Shown here one piece after another: positions 1 through 12,753 of a stretch of DNA of 64,000 bases. The number at the start of each line of letters is the position of its first letter. Position 1 is the stretch's first letter. This DNA is from Hypoxylon rubiginosum (Eukaryota > Ascomycota > Sordariomycetes > Xylariales > Hypoxylaceae), in the NCBI GenBank assembly GCA_902806565.1, contig CADCXA010000025.1, forward strand, positions 1,426,001 to 1,490,000, given 5' to 3'. The position numbers and the translations under genes are program-made. The notes beneath the pieces were generated by a model. That model was not told where the DNA came from. It saw nothing but the letters and a program-made list of their open reading frames with translations, and did not search any database.

Positions 1-3000
1 ACATACAAAGACATGAATCATGTCAACAGCTACGGCATGATCCGTGGTCTTCAGTTCTCGGGCTTTGTCTTCCAGTACTATGGTCTCGTTCTCGATCTCC
101 TACTCCTTGGTTTGAATCGTGCTAGCGAGATTGCTGGTCCGCCGTCAAGTCCAAACGACTTCCTTCAGTTCCGCGACCGTGAGACGGAGACCAAACACCC
201 CATTCGATTATATACCAGGTATATTGACAAGATATGGGTCTTCCTTCGATTCAGCGCCGAAGAGTCACGAGATCTTATTCAACGGTTCCTGACTGAGCAA
301 CCCGATCCGAACTTCGAAAATGTCATTGGCTACAAGAGCAAGAAGTGCTGGCCGAGGGATTCTCGCATGCGGCTTATGAGGCATGATGTTAACCTTGGGC
401 GAGCTGTCTTCTGGGACTTGAAGAATCGTCTCCCCCGATCCGTTACTACGATTGAGTGGGATGATACTTTCGCCAGTGTCTACAGCCGTGACAACCCAAA
501 TCTGCTATTCTCCATGTGTGGATTCGAGGTTCGCGTCCTCCCGAAGATTAGGAACCAGAACGACGAGTTTCCTATCAAGGATAGTGTGTGGTCTCTCGTG
601 GACAATACTACTAAAGAAAGAACAGCACACGCTTTCTTGCAAGTCACAGAAGAAGATATCCAGAAGTTCAACAACAGGATTCGCCAAATTCTTATGTCTT
701 CAGGGTCAACAACCTTCACCAAGATCGCCAACAAGTGGAACACAGCTCTGATCGCTCTCTTTACCTACTACCGAGAAGCCGCTGTATCGACGGTTAACTT
801 ACTGGATACCATTGTAAAGTGTGAAACCAAGATTCAGACCCGTGTAAAGATAGGTCTGAACTCGAAGATGCCGTCGCGTTTCCCTCCCGCCGTTTTCTAC
901 ACACCAAAGGAGCTCGGTGGTCTCGGAATGATTTCTGGCTCTCATATTTTAATTCCCGCCAGCGATAAGCGCTTTTCGAAGCAGACCGATGTTGGAGTTA
1001 GTCATTACAGGGCTGGCATGACGCATGACGAAGAGACCCTAATCCCTAACATTTTCCGCTACATCATTCCCTGGGAAGCTGAATTTATCGACTCGCAAAG
1101 AGTCTGGACTGAATACTCCCAAAAACGGTTAGAAGCCAACCAGCAAAACAGACGTCTAACCCTGGAAGACTTGGAAGATAGTTGGGATCGTGGATTGCCT
1201 CGAATCAATACGCTATTCCAAAAGGATCGGAGCACACTCAGCTTTGATAAGGGTTTCCGAACGCGAAGCGAATTCAAGATCTATCAGCTGATGAAGAGCA
1301 ACCCATTCTGGTGGACAAGTCAGAGGCATGATGGAAAGCTTTGGAATCTGAACGCCTACCGCACGGATGTGATCCAGGCCCTAGGTGGTGTCGAAACGAT
1401 CCTCGAGCATACCCTTTTCAAAGCAACTGGCTTCCCCTCTTGGGAAGGTCTATTCTGGGAGAAAGCCTGTCTTGCGAAGGGGACAAAGCTGCTGCGGTAC
1501 GATCATACTCAGGTCGCAGTCGAAGACGTCAAAGAAGGAGATCTGCTTCTTGGTCCCGATGGGGGCCCCCGACGTGCGTTCAACATTGTCAACGGAAAAG
1601 ACTGTCTCTATCGTATCAAGATCGGAGACCACCAGGAGGATCTCGTCGTTACGCCAAACCATATTCTGGTATTCCATAAGACAAACGAGGATGAAGGAGA
1701 GAAGTCCATCGAAATGACGGCGGCTCAGTTTGCAACTCTTGAGGCCAAAGAAAGGAGTGAATATAAACTCTTTAGATCTCCTGGCTTCGAGCTACCCGAA
1801 GATACTCTCCCTTGCAATCCTTATTTCCTTGGACTTTGGCTTGGAGATGGACACCGCCAGAACACGACCACATGCACCAGCCAGGAAGTGCAGGTTCGAG
1901 AATTCCTGGTTAGATACGCCGCTGAACTTGATGGTCAACTACAGCAGACTATTCTAAAAGGAAGACTCGCTGCAAAGGACTGTCCCCTAGATAATGCAGG
2001 CCCTTCGGAAGCACGAGGAGATATGGAGCATCTAAGCTCTAGCCTTATGAACCTCCCCCGTATAGTATCTCCGCGGGACTCTTTGTCAGAGTCTGATAAT
2101 GACTCGGAAACTTCGTTTGAGTCATCGGTCGATGTAGGGTCTGAATGCTCGGGTTCTTTACCTACAGACGCTATTCCTGACGACTTGGTGGAACCCGTTG
2201 ACTTCGACACTAACACGGACATCGTAAATACCGTCAGTGAGGATGAAGGGACTCGCCTAGAGGCTGGACATCGAGCCTACGGTAAACTGCAGCCAAGAGA
2301 AGAGGAGCAACTTGCTAGCCAAATCATTGGCTGCGCTGAAGGCGCTTCAGGTCTCGATACCCTTCTCTCGGCCCTCCGCCAACTTAGTGTGCTCACAAGG
2401 GCTGGTGAAGAGAGCCATGACGTTGACCAGAAGAACATTCCCTCCGTACTCATGAGAAACTCACGGTCAGTTCGCCTCGCCGTTCTCGCAGGCTTGATCG
2501 ATAGCAATGGCTGGTACGTCGACCATGAGGATATGTTCACTTTCGGTCAAAGTGAATCCGGGTGCTCAGCTCTGTTCTGGGATATCGTGTCCTTGGCACG
2601 CTCACTGGGCTTCAGCGTTCAGACCAAGCAACAGATGGTCTGGAATTCAGGTCGTACGGAGCAGCACCCTCGATTGTTCGCTCAGATTTTCGGCGACTTG
2701 GGCGAGATTCCCTGTCTCCTAGCGCGCAAAACCGGCGCTACACGTTTTAGCTCTCAAGCACATAGCTTTGTTGTTGAGGACATCGTCCTTGAATCCGAGG
2801 CTACCGAATGGGCTGGCTTCCGGGTCGATGAAGATCAGCTCTACCTAAGACACGATTATCTTGTGCTTCACAATAGCGGTTTCGAGGAATCGATGAAATT
2901 CAAGAAATTGACCAACGCGCAACGATCTGGTCTGAACCAGATTCCCAATCGTCGATTCACTCTTTGGTGGTCACCAACCATCAACCGAGCCAACGTCTAC

Positions 3001-5367
3001 GTCGGTTTCCAAGTCCAACTCGATCTAACGGGTATCTTTTTGCACGGCAAGATCCCCACCTTGAAAATTTCCCTCATCCAGATATTCCGTGCGCATTTGT
3101 GGCAAAAGATTCACGAATCTGTGGTTATGGATTTCTGCCAAGTGTTTGATCAGGAGCTGGAGTCACTTGGGATTGAGACAGTACAGAAAGAGACGATTCA
3201 TCCTCGAAAGTCGTACAAAATGAATAGCTCCTGCGCCGATATCCTGCTCTTCGCCAGCAATAAATGGAACGTCACGCGGCCATCGCTTTTGTATGATACG
3301 AAGGACACGATAGAGCCTACGACTACCAACAAATTCTGGCTCGATATCCAACTCCGTTATGGTGATTACGACTCTCACGATATTGAGCGTTATACTCGCG
3401 CCAAGTATTTGGATTACACTCAAGACAGCATGAGTATCTACCCTTCAGCAACAGGTCTGATGATTGGTATCGATCTAGCCTATAACCTCTACTCTGCCTA
3501 CGGACAATACTTCCCCGGTCTTAAGGTCCTTGTGCAACAGGCTATGGCTAAAATCATGAAAGCCAATCCGGCGCTCTACGTTCTACGTGAGCGTATCAGG
3601 AAGGGTCTTCAACTGTACGCCTCGGAAAGTAACCAAGAGTTTTTGAACTCCCAAAATTACTCTGAGCTGTTCAGTAACCAAACCAAGCTCTTCATTGATG
3701 ACACCAACGTGTATCGTGTCACTATTCATAAGACCTTTGAAGGCAACTTGACCACAAAGCCAATCAACGGAGCAATTTTCATTTTCAATCCTCGAACTGG
3801 TCAATTGTTCCTTAAGATCATCCACACCAGCGTCTGGGCTGGACAGAAGCGTCTAGGACAGCTGGCCAAGTGGAAGACAGCCGAAGAAGTTGCAGCGCTT
3901 ATCCGATCTCTACCGGTGGAAGAACAGCCAAAAGAGCTTATTGTCACTCGTAAAGGTCTCTTAGATCCTCTCGAAGTCCATCTGTTGGATTTCCCGAACA
4001 TTTCTATCCGAGCCTCAGAACTACAGCTTCCCTTCCAAGCGGCAATGAAAGTTGAAAAGCTAGGAGACATGATCCTTCGTGCCACCGAACCTCAGATGGT
4101 CCTCTTCAATCTCTATGATGAATGGCTTAAGAGTATCTCCTCGTATACGGCATTCTCACGTCTGGTACTCATACTTCGTGCCCTTCATGTCAATCCCGAC
4201 AAGACGAAGCTCATTCTCCGCCCCGATAAGACCGTCATCACCCAGATGCACCACATTTGGCCCACGCTGTCAGATGAGGATTGGATCAAGGTTGAAACGC
4301 AACTGCGAGATTTAATTCTGCATGACTATGGAAAGAAGAACAATGTCAACGTCTCCAGTTTGACTAGCAGCGAGGTCCGAGATATCATCTTGGGTATGGA
4401 AATCTCTGCACCTTCAATGCAACGGCAGCAAGCTGCAGAGATCGAGAAGCAGCAACAGGAACAACAACAGATTACTGCTGTCACCACCAAGACGCAGAAT
4501 GTTCATGGTGAGGAGATTATTGTTACCACGACTTCAAAATTCGAGCAGCAGACCTTCGCCTCCAAGACAGAATGGCGTACGAGAGCGATTGCTACGTCAA
4601 ACCTGCGGACTCGAGCCAACAATATCTACGTATCGTCCGTGGACAATGATCTAGATGACATTACCTATGTCATGCCCAACAACATTCTGAAGAAGTTCAT
4701 CACCATTGCCGATCTGCGCGTGCAAATTGTTGGGTACCTATACGGTGTCTCGGCCCCAGACAACGATCAGGTCAAGGAGATTCGCTGCATTGTGATGGTA
4801 CCTCAGATCGGTAATTTGCGCTACGCCCAGATTCCTCAGCAATTACCACAGCATGAATATCTATCAGACCTCGAGCCTCTTGGTGTAATCCACACCATGG
4901 CTGGGAACGAGCTACCTTACATGTCTGCGGTCGACGTTACTGGGCACTCTCAACTTCTCAACAGTCATTCCAACCTGGACAAGGAGAAGACTGTAATGAT
5001 CGACGTCTCTTTCACTCCCGGATCCGTCTCCCTATCCGCCTGGGGGTTAACTCCCTCTGGTTTCAAATGGGGTGTTGACAACAGAGATCTAGGCAGCGAC
5101 TCCCCGGCAGGATTTACGACATCAATGGGAATCAAGCGCAAGCTGCTTCTCAGCCCGCGGTACAGGGGATTCTTCCTCGTTCCGGAGAATGGCAGGTGGA
5201 ATTACAATTTCATGGGCAGCAACTTCATCGGCCTAGAGAAGAAGCCGGTGCACGTGAAACTAGACACTCCTAGTCCATTCTACAGCGATCTACACCGCCC
5301 GGATCACTTCAAGGACTTCGCAGAGCTCGAGGATGTCGGCGTGGATAGAAGCGACAACTTCGCTTAA
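1..5367 (+). CDS. prp8: Pre-mRNA-splicing factor Prp8, C-terminal part, intein-containing (5' end outside window)
   Basis: Core U5 snRNP protein that forms the cavity around the spliceosome catalytic RNA. The frame is open from base 1 (reading [12 protein letters not shown]) to a TAA at 5365-5367 with no intron, giving about 1788 codons. Removing the 469-codon intein leaves about 1318 residues of a protein usually near 2350. Visible in order: the reverse-transcriptase-like core ([32 protein letters not shown]), the linker and endonuclease-like region ([19 protein letters not shown] just after the intein, [14 protein letters not shown]), an RNase H-like region, and the C-terminal Jab1/MPN domain ([38 protein letters not shown]). 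The extreme C-terminus [17 protein letters not shown] is the Brr2-regulating tail. A Gln-rich stretch ([11 protein letters not shown], about 4436-4470) precedes the MPN domain. The identity follows from family knowledge of these nearly invariant motifs. Confidence 0.97.
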   Translation, partial: TYKDMNHVNSYGMIRGLQFSGFVFQYYGLVLDLLLLGLNRASEIAGPPSSPNDFLQFRDRETETKHPIRLYTRYIDKIWVFLRFSAEESRDLIQRFLTEQPDPNFENVIGYKSKKCWPRDSRMRLMRHDVNLGRAVFWDLKNRLPRSVTTIEWDDTFASVYSRDNPNLLFSMCGFEVRVLPKIRNQNDEFPIKDSVWSLVDNTTKERTAHAFLQVTEEDIQKFNNRIRQILMSSGSTTFTKIANKWNTALIALFTYYREAAVSTVNLLDTIVKCETKIQTRVKIGLNSKMPSRFPPAVFYTPKELGGLGMISGSHILIPASDKRFSKQTDVGVSHYRAGMTHDEETLIPNIFRYIIPWEAEFIDSQRVWTEYSQKRLEANQQNRRLTLEDLEDSWDRGLPRINTLFQKDRSTLSFDKGFRTRSEFKIYQLMKSNPFWWTSQRHDGKLWNLNAYRTDVIQALGGVETILEHTLFKATGFPSWEGLFWEKACLAKGTKLLRYDHTQVAVEDVKEGDLLLGPDGGPRRAFNIVNGKDCLYRIKIGDHQEDLVVTPNHILVFHKTNEDEGEKSIEMTAAQFATLEAKERSEYKLFRSPGFELPEDTLPCNPYFLGLWLGDGHRQNTTTCTSQEVQVREFLVRYAAELDGQLQQTILKGRLAAKDCPLDNAGPSEARGDMEHLSSSLMNLPRIVSPRDSLSESDNDSETSFESSVDVGSECSGSLPTDAIPDDLVEPVDFDTNTDIVNTVSEDEGTRLEAGHRAYGKLQPREEEQLASQIIGCAEGASGLDTLLSALRQLSVLTRAGEESHDVDQKNIPSVLMRNSRSVRLAVLAGLIDSNGWYVDHEDMFTFGQSESGCSALFWDIVSLARSLGFSVQTKQQMVWNSGRTEQHPRLFAQIFGDLGEIPCLLARKTGATRFSSQAHSFVVEDIVLESEATEWAGFRVDEDQLYLRHDYLVLHNSGFEESMKFKKLTNAQRSGLNQIPNRRFTLWWSPTINRANVYVGFQVQLDLTGIFLHGKIPTLKISLIQIFRAHLWQKIHESVVMDFCQVFDQELESLGIETVQKETIHPRKSYKMNSSCADILLFASNKWNVTRPSLLYDTKDTIEPTTTNKFWLDIQLRYGDYDSHDIERYTRAKYLDYTQDSMSIYPSATGLMIGIDLAYNLYSAYGQYFPGLKVLVQQAMAKIMKANPALYVLRERIRKGLQLYASESNQEFLNSQNYSELFSNQTKLFIDDTNVYRVTIHKTFEGNLTTKPINGAIFIFNPRTGQLFLKIIHTSVWAGQKRLGQLAKWKTAEEVAALIRSLPVEEQPKELIVTRKGLLDPLEVHLLDFPNISIRASELQLPFQAAMKVEKLGDMILRATEPQMVLFNLYDEWLKSISSYTAFSRLVLILRALHVNPDKTKLILRPDKTVITQMHHIWPTLSDEDWIKVETQLRDLILHDYGKKNNVNVSSLTSSEVRDIILGMEISAPSMQRQQAAEIEKQQQEQQQITAVTTKTQNVHGEEIIVTTTSKFEQQTFASKTEWRTRAIATSNLRTRANNIYVSSVDNDLDDITYVMPNNILKKFITIADLRVQIVGYLYGVSAPDNDQVKEIRCIVMVPQIGNLRYAQIPQQLPQHEYLSDLEPLGVIHTMAGNELPYMSAVDVTGHSQLLNSHSNLDKEKTVMIDVSFTPGSVSLSAWGLTPSGFKWGVDNRDLGSDSPAGFTTSMGIKRKLLLSPRYRGFFLVPENGRWNYNFMGSNFIGLEKKPVHVKLDTPSPFYSDLHRPDHFKDFAELEDVGVDRSDNFA
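1468..2874 (+). mobile_element. Prp8 intein with LAGLIDADG homing endonuclease
   Basis: In-frame protein intron of 469 codons, excised by protein splicing. It starts with Cys1 (TGT at 1468, CLAKGTKLL) and ends HN before Ser+1 ([13 protein letters not shown] at 2872-2874). Block B ([10 protein letters not shown], about 1648-1677) has the Thr...His needed for N-S acyl shift, and the penultimate His and terminal Asn are present, so splicing looks intact. Both endonuclease motifs are there: LGLWLGDGH (about 1828-1854) and [13 protein letters not shown] (about 2476-2514), each retaining its acidic residue. The endonuclease is therefore potentially active. Between the motifs lies a Ser/Asp/Glu-rich stretch (about 2026-2260) that looks like a flexible insertion. 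The insertion site is the known conserved Prp8 intein site of fungi. Codon use is like the host gene. Confidence 0.95.
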
Positions 5368-6573
5368 GGCTTCGGTGATTTGCATTAGGGGAGGCTTGAT
5401 CGCCGTTCATAAGCTCCAAGATGATTGGGAGGGGGGTGGAATGAAATAGTGCATAACAATGGCATTTCCAAAATAGGCGAGGTGGTGTCCTCTCTAGGAC
5501 TTTCTACTGGCGTTTGGGCAAAAATGGATCGAATTACGACATTCTTTGGGGGTCGAGGCTTACGTCGTCGGTCCGAAGGCTTTTGTATTTTCATAAATGT
5601 AGCTCCGGGGTGCTGTGCCGTTTTCGGTACGTACCGTATTACTGTAATATATCAACTAAATAAGATGTATACGAGAATGTGATAATACCCCCGCAACCAT
5701 GGACTCGGAACCGAAGGTACGTGACTTTGTGATCACCATATTCCACATTGCGATATAATTGTCTATCGAAAAGGAAGAAGCTTGGGCCCTCTATTGCCCC
5801 CCAAGAACCTAATGCTACTCTACCAAACTCGCGTCCCAACCCGTCAATTATCACAAATGAGGCGAAGGGTGGAGACCCAAGGCTGATGGCTCGCGACGAT
5901 TTTGACAGGTTGCCCACCAAGCGACGATCTAGATTACATACACCCGGTCCGCATGTTCTCGAGCAGTGGAGAGGTATTGTCGACGGTTATGTGTAGATTT
6001 CTTCTTACCTACCTAAGGTACCCTCGCCTACCTACTTACTTACTCTGCCCAGGAAGCAGGCTGGTTAGCGATAGAGAATTTTATTAGCTCAGAGCGAAAC
6101 CAGATAAGGTATGTCGACGCGGCACGAAGAGGAGAGGTCGTATAGGGGTGGTCCTTGGATACATCCCGTAGGTACATACTACTGCATATGCAAGGCAACT
6201 TTGCATGAGCTATCCTATCAAAGTACGGCGAGATTAGAAAAGAAGCCTAAGCAAGGAATGGGGTTAGAAGAAAAAAAAAGTAAGTCTCGATCGCTGCCCA
6301 ATCTCGCGCGCCGGGTGTCAGCTTGGGGTTTTTGAGCTGTATGTATACCTGTCCAACGAGAAAAAGGAAAAGCGAGATGCAAGCTAATCTTAGTCCCCCC
6401 CAAGTATCCGTACCCTTGGGATAACTTCGAAATCCTTCGGCGCGCGCTGGGCAGGTTCAGGTTCACCGAGCCCGGCCTCGTCCTTTCTGCACGGGCTTAG
6501 CGCGGGATGGGAGCACGTACACACACCCATCCATCAGATTTAGTGCCTTGACCTTGACAAAGTCAGCGGGAAG

Positions 6574-6600
6574 GTCAGGGCGTCAGGGCGTCAGGGCGTG
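6574..6600 (+). repeat. Short tandem repeat, GTCAGGGC x3
   Basis: Three directly adjoining copies of an 8-base unit GTCAGGGC, followed by GTGTGGGGGG. This is a simple sequence repeat with no visible function. Confidence 0.7.
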
Positions 6601-8533
6601 TGGGGGGTTTAAGGTTGCATGGATATTTGCGAACCTTGGGACCAAGATGCATTATTTCGGAATTGCATTGCTCATCACCATCCCGTGCTGAAAGTTCCGG
6701 TTAAAACGCCAGACTTTCTTCTCTTTAAGTTGAGATGATGGATGAATGATAAAAAAAGAATCGAGACGAAATCATTGTAGCTTTAGGAAGGAGCTTGGGA
6801 CACCAGTGATGCCGAAGTAATGGCGCGGCCGAAATAGCGTATACTAAATATGTATAAGCAAGTAAATTGCCCATCTTTATGCGTTCATGCGTTCGTACCG
6901 CCTTGTCTCCATTGCGTTACGTGGGTTCCTGTGTAGATCAGGTCAGCGGGTTAGATCTACCAAGGGGGGAATCTTATTAAAAGATATTTTATCCAGCTCG
7001 GGGGGGAGCTAATCCACTGCTGGGACAGCCCTGGATAATGTATCGCTGATGAAAGTGGCGGGTTCTGGGGAAAGCTTCTATCGTGACGGCGCAGCATGCT
7101 GCATTCGTTACAATTCGTACAGTATCTAAACCGGATCTCTGGGCGGACATGGGTCCTGAACATTTTGCGGAGATTTTCTCGGCCAGGGCCAGATATACAT
7201 AGTACGATGTAGTATCTTTCTGCAGGACCTCGCCCAGCTTGCCTTGTACTTGTACTCTATACCTCTGTACTTGGTTCGCTGCAATGATGGATGGATGGAG
7301 GTCTGCAAGTCCCCACCTGGACCTGTCAAGGAGCTTTCCCCAGTAGGATGCGCATTATCGACAGGGTCAACTCGGTACGCAACGCTTCGGAGTGAGGCTG
7401 ACTTTGCGCCGCGATGTCATCCTTATCCGCGTTTGGCGGTAACGTAGGCGGTAACATGGGCGGTTCGGTTTCCGTCAAAAGTTCTATACGCGTGTTTGTA
7501 GTTCCGCACTCTACCTTGAGAGACCGATCTACCTATTTTCCACTGACCTAATACTTTCCAAGCTCGCCTTTTGCGCTATACCGAATTTTAGCGCCTAGAA
7601 TTGGAGAGTACCGTCATAGCTAAGATTGATATATCAGGCACAGCAATGCGCAACCTATTTAGACATCTTGAGAAGATGCCAAGCGATTATCTCACGTGTA
7701 AGTCCATCGCAAGCATTTCTTCCTCGGCTATATTGAAATATCGAGATACTTTGTCAGAAGCGCCAGACGGGAGTGGGTCTCAAGGTGAAGGAGGTTCCAG
7801 ATAGGTACGGGGCTTGAAACGGTCCGAAACATTCAGGAGAAAGAGACGGAGACCATGTGTCCATATCGCATGTCTCAAAGCATGGGAAAAGAAGAAAAAA
7901 AACCACGGCGTTCGTAGAATAGTTTACTGCAGAAACGAAGTAATCTTAACTTATTTGATGCGCATTCGAATTGCTAGTTGTGTAGGCATTCGCAAAATGC
8001 TCCCTTTGAGTAGGACCATCTGATGTTGAGATGCCCGGCTGCGCAGATCAGGGGATTCGGATGTTGGCGGATACATCTCGCATGCGTCAGAAAATACAGA
8101 GCATTGATGAGCAATGCCGCTTCTGTACCGGCAACGCAACGCTCTTGGACTACTATGTCAGCGCTTAGAGAAGAACTAACGAGATGCTGCCCTGCAGTTG
8201 GCATGTATCTCGACAAGATGCCAAGATAGATTGACAGCCGCGAATAAATCCGGAGGCGGAAGAAGACGATATAGATGCCATATGCGGCCTCTGAAGCATA
8301 TCCCCGGCTTTTTCTCAGATGCGCCACGAATGCTACGACAGCAAAGTCGAGCAAGCGGACCTGGGACTCATCCGAGCTTTAAATTGGCTGCATTGTACCT
8401 GGGGGACATGCAGCGGCCAAACCGGGCCCTGCCATGGGCCGCAGCTGGTCCACCCAGGCGTTCGGATGCAGGGGAGAACGAGGGTGGTAGGCTGGTAGGT
8501 GAACAAGGGAGAGCATCTGCTAAGTTAGAATGC

Positions 8534-9545
8534 TTCTAGAAGAATAATGTCAACTTTGGAGGAGGGCCGAAATTGACAATGCGCTGATGATGAACAACGA
8601 GCCAATGAAATTGCGTCTCTTATACATATGGAAAATAGGTATGGTCGCATGCCGCGTTAGTAGGCGCCTTGCTATATTCTCGTCAATGCGGTTGTATGCA
8701 GATGGGATAAATCAGGAGAGGACGCGAAAAGGGGGACGACTTAGACGAGAAGCAATGCTGCGAGGGGAAAGGGGGAGGGAAAAAAAACAATGCTCTCTTC
8801 AAGCCCTCTCTTCGAAAACCCTTTCTTCGAGAACCCTTCTAGAAAACCAGAAAAGGCATGGATATGACCTCACATCGCACAAGAAATGATGAATCAAGGT
8901 TGACAGTGACAGGTACATGTACAATGTAGGTAAGGTTAGTGTAGGTAGCTGAAGCATGTGCATATGACATATGTGCATTAACCTGGTTCTATTCAGGGAC
9001 GAGGTATGTGAGAGTATGCGCCGGGCAAGGTAAGTGATAGCTATAGTGGGTAGCTGTCGAGATGATCTAGCCGGTTGTTTTTTTGTTCTAATAATAGGAT
9101 GATAGATACAGATTGGGAAAGGGGAAAAAAAAATTAGAATAGTAAACCCCGTTCCCGTACCCCGTACCTGGCCTCATGTAAGGTCTACCCATCGGCGACC
9201 TACCGGTAAGGCCAAGGTAAGTAAGGTTTAAGTTTAGACAAAGTTGCCTATCGCATACTATCGCATACCGCATACCGCATACCGCATACCGCATACCCAG
9301 ATCGCTCGCAATTTCCGATCTTGCATGCAGCTTGTTTTTTCTTTCCTTCTACTTTCTACTTCTCTTCGTCGTTCTTCTCTTGGCCGCAATTCTACTTTTT
9401 GTTTTCCCTTCAACAAACATCTTTATGCGATCTGAACGTTTCGACCGCCCAACGTCATTAGTAACCAAGACGAGACGGTTTGGTGGCTCAGCTCGTCTGA
9501 AACACCCCTGGTCACGCCCTAGAAGCAATTTCCATGCTTCTAGAA
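8534..9545. promoter_or_regulatory. Cluster of three TTCTAGAA dyads (heat-shock-element-like)
   Basis: TTCTAGAA occurs at 8534-8541, 8837-8844 and 9538-9545. The middle copy follows a second dyad (TTCGAGAACCCTTCTAGAA, about 8825-8844), and the third is inside the perfect palindrome GCTTCTAGAAGC. The core nTTCnnGAAn is the inverted-pair form of the heat-shock factor site in fungi. Function is inferred; the nearest downstream gene on the same strand is the Myb-type factor at 11432. Confidence 0.4.
9250..9298 (+). repeat. Heptamer tandem repeat (CGCATAC/GCATACC)
   Basis: Two looser copies (TATCGCATAC) run into five consecutive GCATACC-type heptamers and end at CCCAGATCG. It is a minisatellite of 7-base period upstream of a long pyrimidine tract. 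No coding meaning seen. Confidence 0.85.
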
Positions 9546-11431
9546 GCCGACATGATGGTCAAATTGCATAATTCATCTTTTAATTGCCTGGAAGCATTGA
9601 AACACGTTTCGTTCATGCGAAGAGCTCCATTCCTCGAGGCTCCTTTCTTTTCAGCTCTACACACCCATTGTCGTCGAAAGGGTCCCGGCCCCGCCGTCTA
9701 TTGGACCTCCCATCTCTACCGCATTGAATCGCGCAATATTACGATGCCCTAGAGCCGGGATCCGAAGGCTTGGGACCACCTATCCCCAATCTCTGGTCCG
9801 TTTACTAGCTTACCACGCTGTACAATTTTGAGATTAACGATACGATGACGACTCTTAGTCGCTTGCCACGTACGATAGATAGCCAGGCGGGAAGAAGATG
9901 CCAGCAGCGAGCTTCCGCTCAACTTCAAGGGGCCCTGGCCGACTATCCTGCCAAGTGGTCCCCCCAACCCCGTCTCTCCCGCCTGGTAATCCAAGCATCT
10001 ATCGTCATGTCTTCCCGAAACGTGAGTGCTGCTAATCTCTGTTGGTCATCTCTGTTGCGCCTCTCCATCTATCGTTACCCCTTCCCCTTCTGGAATACTA
10101 CGGTGTAACCCCTGGCTATCCTAGCATCGTTCGACATATTTGCTTACATTGGGAACTAGGTTTCAGTAACGGTTGGCTGTTGTGGCTTCGAAAACCGCGG
10201 CTGCGCTGCCAGATTGCCTGGGAGACTCCGTTAGCGGTTTTTAGTGCCATGTTTCCCTTGTTTTTCGCTCGGCAATCTATTCAGCGCGTTCGGTGGCTAG
10301 GTACTTACATACCTTGCCAATCCCGCTGGCCCTATGGCGTGTCCGGGATCAAGGCTCTTTGATTCTTTATTATAGCCCACCCCGGTTCTCATATATCCCC
10401 CTCCAAAGCTGGCAGGGAGACACTGACCCATTCCTTTCCAACTGTCCCAGCAGCCGAGCATGGGCGCACCACCCATTCACGTACAGTACACCCAGTCAAC
10501 CGGCATTCTCACCCTCCAGGGATTGCCAGTGCCTTGGCTTGCTTGGGTGAAAAAGGTTCGACCAGGGGGGCCTTCTGTCGTGAGTCTGGGTGCGGCCCAC
10601 CTCGATTATTCGCTTGTCATGCTCTACAGGACACTGCCCAACTGCCTGGTAGGGTCCGTTTCAGCTTTTTTATTTCTCCATTCGGCTGTCTCGTTTTGTA
10701 TCCTTCTATGCGTTTTCCAGACGTTCCTCACTTTAGATAACCTCGACCTTTGATAATCTAGTTTAGGGAATAGCTCATCCCAGGGGTCCCGAAGGTCGTC
10801 TGTACCTGCTACTCACCCTGCTAGTGAACTTGAAAGTACCTCGCCAGTTGTGGGCTATCGTTGCCCCAGTTGCATCATAACCTCCGGCTGGGGTATCTTC
10901 TATATCCGGCAAGCTGACCATGGCATAAGATCACCAAATTATGCTACCGTCATCGCCGTACAAAGTAACCGAATCTCCACACCCGTTCAGGAACGATACT
11001 TGTCTCGCACATGGCAAATCAGGTCAAGTGCTTTAACCTGTGGATGAAAAGAGAGGTAGTCTAGGTTGTCAAAAGGTACTTGCGGGTCGTTCCCAAGCTC
11101 GTCCCTACCTGGACAGAAACGAGAAAGAAGATCAGACGATATAATGCATCCCTTGCCCGCTCTTATTCATTTTCCATTTTGACGTTTTGTCACCATATAA
11201 TAGACCAGCTAAGGATCCCAAGAAAAAGGACGGCTCCCCCATACTCGACAGGCCTAGGTGGCAATGAGCTGTTAAAGATTCTACACGCGGGCTGCCCCGA
11301 ACTTGATTTTTAATTCCCTTTGGCTTACGGGAATTCGCCGCCCTGCAAGACGATCTTACCTTGACACCACACAATCCTACCAACGTCCCGCATCTGACAA
11401 GCTCACCGACGACTACCGCTGCACACAGCAC

Positions 11432-12753
11432 ATGTACGTGGTTGCTGAGCTAGTAAGTGCTCAGCCTAACAATTTCTCCAATTTCTCAACCGCAATCCAA
11501 CAAGACGGGCATCATCATCGATTCTACGCGCGAGACATTCACTCCCATCTCGCAACCACCTGCGCAGCAGCAGCCCCGAGGGGCTCCAGTCCATCAAATT
11601 CTTTCTATCCAGACTCCGGCGACCGTCCAGAGCGGTTCGCTCTGGCGGAACCCATGTATCGAAGGCACACTGGCGGGCAACTATCGAGTAGGGCCGGACT
11701 ACAATGTCGATTACTCCCCACAAGAGTCGCATCCGGGCGAGCAGAGCCAGACTCCACACGCATACGACACACATCACCACCGAGGAAATCCAATGCAGCA
11801 GCACGCAGGGCACGGGAGCTTACATGAACAGGCGCAGTCGCACTCTCACCACAACATGTCGCAGCATCACCCCGCCCATCACCATCAGATCCTGATGGAT
11901 CCGGCGCATCATCTCAGCGGCCACCCGGCGGCTCGACACATGGGCCACCAACCTTCGCACTACGGCCAGGCGTCGTCGCCTCACGGCGTCGTTGGGCCGC
12001 CACTGTATCCGTCCATGACGCCCACTCAGCCTCACAGTGCCGGGACGAAACGTAGCCGCCCGGACGACCTTGACTTGTCTGTTCCCGGTATGTCTGAACT
12101 CGAGCAAGGCGATCTCGATATGCAGCAGTCTATGGGCGCCGCGTATGCGCAAGCTGCCGGTGCGGCTCCAACTCACCACCATCATCGCCTTCCAGACCAA
12201 GGCCCGCCTTCGAAGATGATGAGGCGCGACGGCGACGGGAGCATAGGGACTGCTGGAGGTGGCGCTCCGAGCGTGGTGGGACAAGCCGGGATGCCGCTGC
12301 CGGCGCCGAGGCCGAGAGGGCCAAAACTCAAGTTCACTCCGGAAGACGACGCGCTACTCATCGACCTAAAGGAAAACAAAAGCTTGACGTGGAAGCAGAT
12401 CGCCGACTTCTTCCCCGGGCGTTCGTCAGGTACACTCCAAGTCCGTTATTGCACGAAGCTGAAGGCAAAGACAACTCAGTGGACAGACGAGACAGTAAGT
12501 TTCGCCTTGGCCGAGGCCCACAAGTCCTTCAGGCTTTCCGGGATGCAGACGTTAATTCAAAATGCTATAGGACCAAAAGCTCCGAACGGCGCTTCAAGAC
12601 TACGAGAACGAGAAATGGCGCTTCGTTTCCAACAAAGTGGGCCCCGGTTTCACGCCCCAGGCATGTCGAGACCGGGCTACGCAGCTCCTTGGCGGAGAAG
12701 TCGTCGGCGAAGGTGTAGGAGAAGTAGGGGAAGTTGGGGAAGAAAACTTATAG
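11432..12753 (+). CDS. Myb/SANT-domain DNA-binding protein (three exons)
   Basis: Predicted nuclear transcription factor of about 397 residues. Proposed exons: 11432-11452 (MYVVAEL), 11505-12494, 12571-12753. Intron 1 runs GTAAGT...CAAG with a CTAAC site; intron 2 runs GTAAGT...TATAG. Both are phase 0. The frame containing exon 2 has no ATG before the domain except through the small first exon, which decides the start. The first 270 residues are low-complexity, with a His-rich stretch (HSHHNMSQHHPAHHHQ) and KRSRPDD, which may be a nuclear signal. A Myb-like domain follows at about residues 281-345 (KLKFTPEDDALLIDLKENK, TWKQIADFFPGRSSGTLQVRY), and the intron interrupts a second helical unit that continues as DQKLRTALQDYENEKWRFVS and GPGFTPQACRDRA. 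Reading through intron 2 gives a wrong basic tail. The C-terminus is short and Gly/Glu-rich. Targets are unknown. Confidence 0.85.

Larger units (their letters stand above)
5368..11431. other. 6-kb gene-poor region between prp8 and the Myb gene
   Basis: No reading frame here shows a recognisable domain or fungal exon structure; all frames are short (at most 126 codons) and low quality. The first few hundred bases are the prp8 3' flank. The rest may be the promoter and long leader of the downstream transcription factor gene. It contains pyrimidine-rich tracts (about 9335-9420), a heptamer repeat, three TTCTAGAA dyads, a GTCAGGGC triplet (about 6574-6600) and ACCTAGGT-like motifs (for example about 6005-6045). 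A non-coding RNA or species-specific gene cannot be excluded. Confidence 0.6.

Noticed and set aside
6574..6600. Telomere-like repeat
   Set aside because: The unit is GTCAGGGC, not TTAGGG; only a short simple repeat.
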